Below the pieces are notes generated by a model. It saw only the letters and a program-made list of their open reading frames with translations, ran no database searches and was not told the origin of the DNA. Shown here in pieces: positions 26,801-33,976 of a stretch of DNA of 64,000 nucleotides; position 1 is the stretch's first letter; each line of letters begins with the position of its first letter. Position numbers and translations under genes: made by a program. The DNA is from JASSUD01 sp031963045. Lineage in GTDB: Bacteria > Pseudomonadota > Gammaproteobacteria > Burkholderiales > Burkholderiaceae. The stretch is from positions 1 through 64,000 of the forward strand of contig JASSUK010000042.1 in NCBI GenBank assembly GCA_031963045.1. Reading direction: 5' to 3'.

Positions 26801-28804
26801 ATTGCGCTGTATGAGGTCGAGACGTTAGCGCATGTGCATACGTTCGAAGGGCATACCAGCCTGGTGACAAGTGTCGCTTTCTCACCCGATGGCCAAACGC
26901 TGGCCTCGGGCAGTGATGACAAAATGGTGCGGTTGTGGTCGGTCGCCGAGAAAAAGCCGTTGCACACGTTCGAAGGGCATATCAACAAGGTGACAAGTGT
27001 CGCGTTCTCGCCCGATGGCCAAATGCTGGCTTCCTGCAGTGGGTACGACCCAGTGCAGCTGTGGTTGCCGTGGCACATGTTCGGCGAGCATAGCCAAACG
27101 CTGGCTTCGGGCAGTGGAGATAATACGGTGCGGCTGTGGTCGGTCGTTGAGAAAAAGCCGTTGCACACGTTCGAAGGATATAGCAGTTATGTGACAAGCG
27201 TCGCGTTCTCACCTGATGGCCAAACGCTGGCCTTGGGCAGTGGAGATAATACGGTGCGGCTGTGGTCGGTCGCTGAGAAAAAGCTGTTGCACACGTTCGA
27301 AGGACATAGCGGTTACGTGACCAGCGTCGCGTTCTCGCCCGATGGCCAAACGCTGGCATCGGGCAGTGATGACGATACGGTGCGGCTGTGGTCGGTCGCC
27401 GAGAAAGAGCCGTTGCACACGTTCAAAGGGCATACTAGCGGGGTGAAAAGCGTCGCGTTCTCGCCCGATGGCCAAACGCTAGCCTCGGGCAGTGTGGACG
27501 ATACGGTGCGGCTGTGGTCAGTCGCTGAGAAAAAGCCGTTGCACATGTTCGAAGGGCATATCAGCCTGGTGACAAGCGTCGCGTTCTCAAGCAATGGCCA
27601 AACATTAGCCTCCGGCAGTATAGACGGGACGGTGCGGCTGTGGTCGGTCGCCGAGAAAAAGCCGTTGCACACGTTTGAAGAGCATACCGACTATGCGACC
27701 AGCGTCGCGTTCTCGCCCGATGGCCAAATGCTGGCATCGGGCAGTCGTGACAAGACGATGCGGCTGTGGTCGGTCGCCGAGAAAAAGCTGTGGCACACGT
27801 TCGAAGGACATATAGGTTATGTGACCAGCGTCGCGTTCTCAAGCAATGGCCAAACACTGGCCTCCGGCAGTATAGACAATACGATGCGGCTGTGGTCGGT
27901 CGCTGAGAAAAAGTCGTTGCACACGTTCAAACATACCCACCGGGTGACCAGCGTCGCGTTCTCGCCCGATGGCCAAATGCTGGCATCGGGCAGCGGGGAC
28001 AATACGATGCGGCTGTGGTCGGTCGCCGAGAAAAAGCTGTGGCACACGTTCGAAGGACATAGCAGTTATGTGGCAAGCGTCGTGTTCTCGCCCGATGGCC
28101 AAACGCTGGCCTCGGGCAGCTATGACAATACGGTGCGGCTGTGGTCGGTCGCTGAGAAAAAGCCGTTGCACACGTTCAAAGAACATACCCACTATGCGAC
28201 CAGCGTCGCGTTCTCAAGCGATGGCAAAACACTGGCCTCGGGCAGTAGGGACAAGACGGTGCGGCTGTGGTCAATAGCCGAGAAAAAACCGCTGCACACG
28301 CTCAAAGGACATACCTACGAGGCGACCAGCGTCGCGTTCTCGCCCGATGACCAGACGCTGGCCTCGGGGAGTGGGGACCATACGGTGCGGCTGTGGTCGA
28401 CGACTTCAGGACAATGTTTAACCGTGATTCAAGGTTTTAATGGGGCCGTCAACTCTGTTGCTTGGTACGAGAGCGCTGAAGGAGTCTGGCTGGCAACGGG
28501 AAGTAGTGACAAAGCGATACGCCTTTGGAAAGTGCATCGGGATGGTGAGATGTGCCGCGTGACATTACACTGGGCCTCAGCACAAACAACATTAACGACA
28601 CCAGGGATGTCCATTCAAGATGTGATCGGACTCAGCGCGAAGAATATCGAACTACTCAAACAACGCGGTGCAAAGGGAGAGCCACACTATACTGAGGAGC
28701 AAGAAGCGCGGCCATTGCTAACAGAAAGAGCAGAAGCACCAGCATTCACGCTACCTGCCCAAGCTGGTAACCGCTATGGATCGACTTATCTCAATTTCGC
28801 TTGA
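23801..28804 (+). CDS. Giant NLR-like protein: TIR/SEFIR-like / NACHT / pentapeptide / WD40
   Basis: 1,667 residues. The TTG start at 23801 is supported by AGGAG six to seven bases upstream and by the lack of an early in-frame ATG. Order: linker (1-105); a TIR/SEFIR-like fold (about 110-285) with strand SLFLVYAHDN, helix, RANLYSDQTP, strand KVVVCCSELLGRY and strand GIIPISL; helical spacer; NACHT with Walker A GEAGSGKS (474-481), Walker B FIFILDGYDE (about 546-556) and VIITSRPEY; winged/helical arm; pentapeptide repeats (about 908-970); then 13 WD40 blades of 42 residues, most almost identical (SVAFSPDGQTLASGS-x-D-x-TVRLWSVAEKKPL). TIR/SEFIR domains signal or hydrolyse NAD; NACHT is the ATP switch; the propeller senses ligand. 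Probably cytoplasmic. The C-terminal tail (GMSIQDVIGLSAKN) matches the first giant. Bacterial immune sensor is one reading, host-directed factor another. Confidence 0.85.
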   Translation: MNSLGIFSAGGRPLLPVTFPQRQPQAGNQEKAQKSYGDGVEKAKTEHEKNPGDPQAKQNLDAIRNKYFPFFSGLQEPGAAFNQEKSKQVDYLFKKALSTLRSLAVPNKPSLFLVYAHDNPAHAEKAEANISSYLINELSQIRANLYSDQTPMGKPYLSSPEDLKKDGKLEDILTSQLCLLPDQLRDDVKPVDKVVVCCSELLGRYLRWPHYEKFYQQIQEAYFKDREAYRKNDAHAGTSAIRQVVRQFSQEEAYKADFHHVLTEMAFLQIRAEHSEAQHGIIPISLTINSYQQCLAHFIPATTVRMEDILRFEVQAKSGIEVYPNQSRHLLLFKLIERLLVGSNEAQTFLGKFWHGYNDCIKSSALGTLEFANLLDGIFADIDRELRNQLVLNVQEQQRKELESKKEPLAILGENIKKEYFTTWRNLVEIQDGLAMYVALECSFITNTKERFSLEEKVKEFLVSGEKKVLLLLGEAGSGKSTFNRYLARSLWETYDKETNKSSQTPIPLFIPLSSLKEPNDNLIAEYLIKMGLKKSQIADLKENYRFIFILDGYDEIKDRTRLFYIENKLDQWKAKVIITSRPEYFGNGYECQFHPKGQAYLLQAYRLSPFSDLTIEEYVNKYKNAYPELEKNIVEHGEILKQPEVKELVRNPFLLKMALSELPALSQKYKNSGQRITRIALYDQFVESWFKRSQDRLRDIRLTHAEQKAFDFLNKAFIRHGTKFSKDLAIAMYQAGLVSVAYSEQLSYDQSDAVEKDWRDKFLSDRNEQVKLLRFNAPLICQDDRYQFIHKSIQDYLVARAMWEELENASERDASSGAEPLNEIKNVRLIWEALDPAIQVDTTALLNRFNLVEELAVQSFLVERVQQNRALVKLLLTWIKASTSQDTVSTAAANAITILVRAGVQFNGMDLQGIQILGADLSYGVFDSVQLQGADLSKTNLTGIWLRNAGLTGACMEGVQFGELPSLQLEESVDACCYSPDGRYLVAALGAGLWSGPGRIALYEVETLAHVHTFEGHTSLVTSVAFSPDGQTLASGSDDKMVRLWSVAEKKPLHTFEGHINKVTSVAFSPDGQMLASCSGYDPVQLWLPWHMFGEHSQTLASGSGDNTVRLWSVVEKKPLHTFEGYSSYVTSVAFSPDGQTLALGSGDNTVRLWSVAEKKLLHTFEGHSGYVTSVAFSPDGQTLASGSDDDTVRLWSVAEKEPLHTFKGHTSGVKSVAFSPDGQTLASGSVDDTVRLWSVAEKKPLHMFEGHISLVTSVAFSSNGQTLASGSIDGTVRLWSVAEKKPLHTFEEHTDYATSVAFSPDGQMLASGSRDKTMRLWSVAEKKLWHTFEGHIGYVTSVAFSSNGQTLASGSIDNTMRLWSVAEKKSLHTFKHTHRVTSVAFSPDGQMLASGSGDNTMRLWSVAEKKLWHTFEGHSSYVASVVFSPDGQTLASGSYDNTVRLWSVAEKKPLHTFKEHTHYATSVAFSSDGKTLASGSRDKTVRLWSIAEKKPLHTLKGHTYEATSVAFSPDDQTLASGSGDHTVRLWSTTSGQCLTVIQGFNGAVNSVAWYESAEGVWLATGSSDKAIRLWKVHRDGEMCRVTLHWASAQTTLTTPGMSIQDVIGLSAKNIELLKQRGAKGEPHYTEEQEARPLLTERAEAPAFTLPAQAGNRYGSTYLNFA
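26837..28400 (+). repeat. 126-bp tandem repeat array encoding near-identical WD40 blades
   Basis: About twelve units of 126 bp, each beginning at CACACGTTCGAAG or a close variant and ending CTGTGGTCGGTCGC-GAGAAAAAG. The second unit is damaged (27040-27110: a blade has lost its middle and reads QLWLPWHMFGEHSQ). Differences between units cluster at the codons just after the GH dipeptide and around the D before TVRLW. Confidence 0.85.
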
Positions 28805-29249
28805 AAACGAGCGAGTCAGCGTGCATTTGAAATGGTTTAACCTAAATAGAGATATTCCTTTGCCAGAGGGGCGGTTGATAATTGTCTATCATGGCTTCTA
28901 CCCAATTGACGATGTGGCTCGGCGTAGGCCAACCATTGGAGCCACAAATCGTGAGTTCCATCATTTGGCCATGGGCATTCTGACTGCTGAGACAACCAAC
29001 CCCGACATAGACAATCCTATTCGTCGGTCGACTTATATGTTCTCTTGTGCAGGTCCAGACCGAGTTCACATGATGCCGATCAACCATCCCTTCTTATCCA
29101 AGCTGAACGATCACGGCCAACCCGACCCTAACGGATCGCATATCGTTCTGTTCTCGATTATTGGGAGTCCGGCAAGCTGGAAATACAGGGACGACCGACG
29201 GAATCAAGGGGATTGTATGTTTCTTTTGCGGCTGCGGGGTACAGGATGA
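28776..29249 (+). CDS. Uncertain ORF after the second NLR-like gene
   Basis: 157 codons starting 29 bases inside the end of the giant gene. Product: LISISLENERVSVHLKWFNL...GRLIIVYHGFYPIDDVARR...HMMPINHPFLSKLND. No family is recognised. A competing minus-strand frame (28842-29087) carries GSNGWPTPSHIVNWVEAM, which also looks protein-like, so strand is uncertain. Downstream (29220-29420) a Ser/Gln/Pro-rich stretch continues in other frames, so the locus may be a decaying gene. Confidence 0.3.
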   Translation: MDRLISISLENERVSVHLKWFNLNRDIPLPEGRLIIVYHGFYPIDDVARRRPTIGATNREFHHLAMGILTAETTNPDIDNPIRRSTYMFSCAGPDRVHMMPINHPFLSKLNDHGQPDPNGSHIVLFSIIGSPASWKYRDDRRNQGDCMFLLRLRGTG

Positions 29250-29423
29250 CGATCAGCCCCAGCAGCACTCGATATACGCCCCTCCGCCGAGCGATAACAG
29301 TTATACCCAGTCGTCAACCACTAGTTTGGCTCCATCAGTGGTCAGTCAAGCATCGGGTGGTTCCGTGCCGGCGCATACCGCCTCCGCCAAATACATTGCA
29401 CAGAGTGACACAATCTTTCCCAG

Positions 29424-29458
29424 AACCCGAACAGCTATAAGGCTTTTCGGGTTTTTTA
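29424..29458 (+). terminator. Rho-independent terminator
   Basis: AACCCGA (29424-29430) pairs with TCGGGTT (29447-29453) and runs straight into a T-tract. It would end transcription from the NLR-like gene and the ORF after it. Confidence 0.6.
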
Positions 29459-29537
29459 TTGCCCAAAGTACCTCTACCTCAATCAGTAAAGCGCATAGAA
29501 AAACGGATACGTTCGAAAAACAAAAAGCTTGGAAAGA

Positions 29538-29883
29538 ATGCAGCAAGACCAGGTGCAATTTGAAATAGCCGTCAATCAAGGGAAGCAATCGATAGCCACC
29601 TATTTACAGCAACACGCACACAAAGTAGATCATGCTGCCCGCATATAGGCGATTCAAGAGCATTTTGCACAACCTGCCAATGTGCAGTTTACAAACCTAT
29701 CAGCCAACACAGTGGGAGCATGCCATAAGTGGATGTATGAACAGATCCGCACTGCTCCTGCGCCCCGCAGCATGCCAATGCCTCTGCGCAGTAGCCCCGC
29801 AGCGCTGTGGCAACCTGGTATCTCCACACAAATCGCGCCTGCAGATCGGTTAGCGCAGCGTATGGAGGCAATGGGGTTGTAAC
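29538..29883 (+). pseudogene. Small hypothetical gene with an in-frame amber stop
   Basis: The ATG at 29538 (GGAAAG just upstream) reads MQQDQVQFEIAVNQGKQSIA, ...QQHAHKVDHAARI, then TAG at 29646-29648. The same frame continues coherently as AIQEHFAQPANVQFTNLSAN...RLAQRMEAMGL to TAA at 29881. One point mutation therefore splits a 114-codon gene. The product is a polar helical protein of unknown family. The downstream half could restart, but no ribosome binding site is seen there. Confidence 0.45.
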
Positions 29884-30140
29884 AAGATTTACTTTTGCTA
29901 TGCAGCAGACAGCTCATTTTTAAGCTTTGATTGAAGTAGTGCTTTTCTGTGTCTTTGTCTTCTTGCAATGGCTCTTTGAGGGGAGTTTTTTAAAAGGTTA
30001 AGAGATATGCATAATGCTCCATTTCATCTTGCGATCGTAGGATCTACACGAAAAAATAGGAGCGTGGAGGTTATATGGACTTCCTTTATTACCTTTAGTG
30101 CGTTTCTATTTTTAATAAGTCGAAATAATCTATTTTATGC
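29884..30140. other. Intergenic region between convergent genes
   Basis: The 73-codon plus frame at 30007-30228 overlaps the end of the minus-strand gene antisense and is not supported. No other feature is seen. Confidence 0.4.
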
Positions 30141-31607
30141 CTACCTATTTTTTAATATTTTGTCAACGCCATCTATATATTTTCTTATGCTTTCTTGTTG
30201 CATAGGGCTATCACCGCTTGCAAAGTAGCTAAGGAATTCGTTTTTATATCTCTTTTCATTTCTCCAATGAAAAATATAAAATGCTATTACTTTTTCTTTT
30301 CTTTCTTTGGCAGCCTCTATATATTCTATAGAGGTATTTATTTTGTTTTTGCAGTTTTTAAAAGATTCTTTTAAATATTTTTTCAAGTCAACTATGTCTT
30401 TTGGAATTTTTTCGGTGTCGAGCATGCCTGTAAAATGTTGACTTATGATTGAATTTTGCATGTCTTTTGTTTTTTTAAAACGTGTCTGATTTTTTTGTTT
30501 TTCTTTCAATTTTTTAGTCAAATCCTTACAAGGTTTAATGCCATCTAATGGTTGATTTTTTAACATTGTGTCAAGTCCACTTGTATATCTTTTTATGCTT
30601 TCTTCCTTTATAGGGCTATCATCACTTGCAAAGCAGCTAATGAATTTTTTGTTATATCCCTTTTGATTTCTCCAATGAAAAATATAAAACGCCATTATTT
30701 TTTCTCCATTTTCTTTTGTGGCTTTTATATATTCCTGAGAGGCAGTGTTTTTACTTGTAAATTTTTCCAAAGATTCTTTTAATGACTTTTTCAAGTCATC
30801 TATATTTTTTTGTATTTTTGCGGCATCTAGTGTGCCTGTATAATATTGATATATGATTGAATTTTGCATGCTTTTTATTTTTTTTAAACGTGTCTGATTT
30901 TGTTGCCTTTCTTTATCTTTTTTAATCAAATGCCGAGGAGTTTTAATGACATTTAAGGAGTGGTTAAAAAGATAGTGATTCTCTTCACGCGAATGAGTAT
31001 TTGCATTAAAATCATGTCCTGCTATAGGAGTGTACTGTAAAGCATTTTGACCTATTTCATCATGCAAATTGGTAGATACATCATGTATTTCTATATTTTT
31101 CTGACGATCAGGAGTAGTTTGAAAAATCAAGCTATTTTCTAGATTATGACCTGATGGCATTAATGGAGTATCTGTGTATCCTGCATCAAAGGGATATCCA
31201 CTATATTGAAAAGGTTGACTTATCTCTAATTGAAATGGAAGTTGAGGAGGCGTAGAAACTTCTGCTGGAATAAAAGTATCGCCAACATCCGGAAAAAGGT
31301 TAAATAAATCTGGATAATCTTTATCTATATCAAACTGTGTTGGCCCTAATGGGTTGGCACTCGATTCATTAGAAATATCATCATGCGAAGGGGATCCTAA
31401 TTTTTGCCGTTTTCTATTAGGATTTTTATTAAGGCTATCATTCCCTCGCTTATTGCTTGAAGATAGGGCCGCTGGCAATGGAGTAAGTCCGTTAAACGGA
31501 ACACTTGTCCCTTGACTATGCTGTGGGGGAGATGGAATACTTTCTCCAGGATAAGGAAACTGCTGCATATTCCATTCTTGGGAAACATACACTATGGACT
31601 TAACCAT
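30141..31607 (-). CDS. Putative nuclear-targeted effector with duplicated domain
   Basis: 488 residues, very AT-rich. A Pro/Ser/Gln-rich leader (1-50) precedes a classic bipartite nuclear localisation signal: K53-R54, ten residues, then RKRQK at 65-69. The middle (75-230) is polar and disordered. The C-terminal half is a direct duplication of a 121-residue basic helical domain, copy A about 232-352 and copy B 368-488. Both carry KxKxMQNSII...FTG/YTG...LDxxKI...DDLKK and a MAFYIFHWRN/IAFYIFHWRN core. No signal peptide or membrane segment. A bacterial protein has no own nucleus to enter, so export into a eukaryotic host is the natural inference. The ATG at 31568 (M14) is a possible alternative start; neither has a strong ribosome binding site. 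The family is unknown to me. Confidence 0.6.
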   Translation of the reverse strand: MVKSIVYVSQEWNMQQFPYPGESIPSPPQHSQGTSVPFNGLTPLPAALSSSNKRGNDSLNKNPNRKRQKLGSPSHDDISNESSANPLGPTQFDIDKDYPDLFNLFPDVGDTFIPAEVSTPPQLPFQLEISQPFQYSGYPFDAGYTDTPLMPSGHNLENSLIFQTTPDRQKNIEIHDVSTNLHDEIGQNALQYTPIAGHDFNANTHSREENHYLFNHSLNVIKTPRHLIKKDKERQQNQTRLKKIKSMQNSIIYQYYTGTLDAAKIQKNIDDLKKSLKESLEKFTSKNTASQEYIKATKENGEKIMAFYIFHWRNQKGYNKKFISCFASDDSPIKEESIKRYTSGLDTMLKNQPLDGIKPCKDLTKKLKEKQKNQTRFKKTKDMQNSIISQHFTGMLDTEKIPKDIVDLKKYLKESFKNCKNKINTSIEYIEAAKERKEKVIAFYIFHWRNEKRYKNEFLSYFASGDSPMQQESIRKYIDGVDKILKNR

Positions 31608-32170
31608 GATGCGCGCGCTCTATAAATATGTATATTGTTTAATAGGTGTAATGTTTTACAGTCAACCTGTATGTACCTCCTATTAAATACGATGGCGTGC
31701 GCTATCCTCACACCTTTTGCGTAATATCCTGCTATAAAACGAAACACGCCCTCTACTGTAGAGCACTGCCCTTCTGTTTTGCTTTTGTCTACCGTATACA
31801 AAATAATTAAAATTTCTATAAAAATACCCCAGTAATTGAAATAGCGCGCGCACTTCCTTTTGCAAAGAATCTTTTACTTCCCAACCAGTAGACTGAATCG
31901 CTGAAAGTTGAGCATCGTGTGCGGCAGCTAGTGGGTAAAAAGCAAAGATTACCCACCGCAATACGTCCCTGTTATCGCCGGGGTCGCGTCCGGTAGCGCT
32001 TTTCCTCACACACTATTCATAAAAATAGATTGCAATGGAGTTTTACTCTTGCAAATGCTGTGAGCATTCGTTTTCCCGTGCGGGGTCGGTGTGGAAAGTA
32101 GGCCGTTTATGACGTGCAGGATTTTTTCTCTTGGCAGCTAAAACGGTCATGATGCTTTTTCCACTGGACC
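31608..32170. other. Gene-poor stretch upstream of the putative nuclear-targeted effector
   Basis: Contains the AT-rich promoter side of the gene at 30141-31607. A 108-codon minus frame (31683-32009) has a first half reading DPGDNRDVLRWVIFAFYPLA and ...STGWEVKDSLQKEVRALFQL, which looks like a protein remnant, but the family and start are unclear. Confidence 0.35.
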
Positions 32171-32175
32171 TTTTA

Positions 32176-32934
32176 TATGCCCATCTCTGCACATGATTTC
32201 TGCGAACTCACCAAAGTCTCGCTCGACGACTATTTACGCAATATCCCCATTGATTAAATCGGTATGGAGCGCCCGCTCCTTAAACGCTGCCTTTCTAAAC
32301 GCAAACTCTTCTTTGGTGCACGCCAACATATTGTGGAGAACGTGCGTAAAGACTATGGGAGCCATTTTGCGTTGGCCTATGGCGAAACGCCGGTCGAATT
32401 TAATAAGCGCCATACGACGGAGCAAGTCCAAGTTCCGTGGCGATGCGCCGTAGATGGATTGTATTTGGATTACGACCGTCTCTTTGGTGATTGACGTACG
32501 CGAAGGCAATTTACTGTATGCAATCGCCTCTGCCAAAGCACATTACAGGCATGCCGATGCCGTTATAGCTGGTAAAGCGTTTGATGCATTACTGCGAGAA
32601 TATCAAAGCCGACAACATGGGCAACGGCGCTATTTTATAAGTGAGTGTGGCTATGCCGACCATCACGTTTTATCGCTTTGATTTAGGGATTGATTGGCGT
32701 AAAGGCGAATCGGTATCGGATGCCAATCGTTTACCTGAAATGTGCAATGAGTATGTAACCACAGTCCTGGCTGCACAAAAGCGCCCTGGTCTGGTCAGAG
32801 TGGCGATTTTAGAGTCAGGAACCAGCGGCCTTTTTGCGGCAGGTGGAAAACTGCATATGTTTTATGGGGAAGGACAGATTACGCATACAGATACACGCTT
32901 TGTAGCGCACAAGGTGACGCGCCCAAAAGGATAG
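32176..32934 (+). pseudogene. Decayed gene cluster, probably phage- or plasmid-derived
   Basis: Protein-like segments follow one another in changing frames: ISAHDFCELTKVSLDDYLRN, stop, MERPLLKRCLSKRKLFFGAR...HFALAYGETPVEFNKRHTTE...GLYLDYDRLFGD, stop (32264-32494). Then comes DVREGNLLYAIASAKAHYRH...DALLREYQSRQHGQR (to about 32640), and finally TITFYRFDLGIDWRKGESVS...GKLHMFYGEGQITHTD (32641-32934). Such a run of short related frames with stops in between is typical of genes in decay. I do not recognise the families; a phage structural or early region is one possibility. Confidence 0.4.
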
Positions 32935-33177
32935 CAAGCTTATTAGCACCGAGCTGTACTGGGCGCGCCTTTGCATTGCGATTTACCCACAAGGATAACC
33001 AACCCTTTAGGCTAGATGCGGTGACTGTGGCCTATTATCACTCTCTAAATTTTCATTGTACATTTCCAAATTTTCTGGCAAATCAATGCCTCTCAAATAA
33101 AAAACATTTAACTGTAATTATTTTTGTATTAATGAAAAATATTAAATACTAATTAATATAAAGACAACAGAGTTTTT

Positions 33178-33447
33178 ATGCAGCTACGATTTTTAATTTT
33201 TCCTGGCTCATTGAATATGCACTTTGCGCGCTTAGTACCGCTGTTTGAGCAGGTAGTGCGGAAAGCTGTGCACGGAGAATTTAGTATCGAAGACTTGTAT
33301 CTCTTGGCACAGCAGGATCGCATCATACTAAGAATGGTTGAGCAAGACGCTCAAGTGCAATTTGTATTCGCTTTTGAATTTATTGCGTATCTGCGATTTA
33401 CTGCCATCAATATTTTGGCGCTGGCCGGGCGAGGGTTAGGAGTGTAG
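33178..33447 (+). CDS. Small hypothetical protein, phage-like
   Basis: 89 residues: MQLRFLIFPGSLNMHFARLV, then LFEQVVRKAVHGEFSIEDLY...QFVFAFEFIAYLRFTAINIL and ALAGRGLGV. The ending (FEFIAYPxxTAVNILALGGR in better-kept relatives, as I remember them) recalls small conserved phage proteins that are normally longer, so this copy is probably C-terminally cut. It follows the decayed cluster and may be its last intact member. The ribosome binding site is weak. Confidence 0.4.
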   Translation: MQLRFLIFPGSLNMHFARLVPLFEQVVRKAVHGEFSIEDLYLLAQQDRIILRMVEQDAQVQFVFAFEFIAYLRFTAINILALAGRGLGV

Positions 33448-33487
33448 TATGCATTTTTCCTTTCTGAAGTATTTTATCAGCTGATTA

Positions 33488-33850
33488 TTAAATTTGATGA
33501 TTTTGAATAGAATAATAATTTTCTATAAAATCGGCATACATGCCTAAAATCACAGCCAATACCAAAAGAACGAAGGTAGAAGTTCCCATAAGTTGACCTA
33601 GAGATATGCAAGTAATTAATCCTAAGCAGAAAAGTAATATCGTTACTACATTTTCTAGCGTATCGGCCTGCCTAACTTTAGGGTGTCGCTCAGAGGTAAT
33701 AGGGTTCTGGCAAACATTTTTATTTTCAAGAGAAGGATCATCGTTTACTGTGCTGCCATCTCCTTTTTTAATTTCTTCTGCTTCATGGTGAGTATGAAGT
33801 AAGGCGTTGGCAAAAGTAGGTTGCGCCTGTATAGAACCTGCAGAATTCAT
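33488..33850 (-). CDS. Hydrophobic-hairpin protein (Inc-like candidate)
   Basis: 120 residues. A polar N-terminus (1-65, no signal peptide) is followed by one bilobed hydrophobic block: LENVVTILLFCLGLITCISL, a short turn GQLMG, then STFVLLVLAVILGMYADFI (about 66-108), and a short polar end. Two closely spaced membrane helices with both termini on one side is the layout of chlamydial Inc proteins, which are type III secreted into vacuole membranes. A good ribosome binding site (GGGGA, 8 bases) supports the ATG at 33850. It sits next to a larger protein with the same device. An ordinary inner-membrane protein is the alternative. Confidence 0.55.
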   Translation of the reverse strand: MNSAGSIQAQPTFANALLHTHHEAEEIKKGDGSTVNDDPSLENKNVCQNPITSERHPKVRQADTLENVVTILLFCLGLITCISLGQLMGTSTFVLLVLAVILGMYADFIENYYSIQNHQI

Positions 33851-33976
33851 GCTTATTCCCCATAGATACTAGGCAGCAGCAAAGAATGAATGATAAAAAC
33901 GTGGATACATCGTATTAAATAACGGCCCTTTTATAATTCTAAGGGCCACTTTATAAGGTATATTTTAAATAGCTAA

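Noticed and set aside
26610..28277. Many antisense ORFs across the WD40 array
   Set aside because: They repeat with the 126-bp unit and simply mirror the open reading of the WD40 repeats on the other strands.
26837..28400. Regular repeats that could suggest a CRISPR array
   Set aside because: Units are 126 bp, directly abutting and in frame inside a coding sequence; there are no short repeats with unique spacers.
28842..29087. 81-codon minus ORF with a GSNGWPTPSHIVNWVEAM segment
   Set aside because: Protein-like in places, but it conflicts with the plus ORF on the other strand; the evidence does not decide, so it is not listed as a gene.
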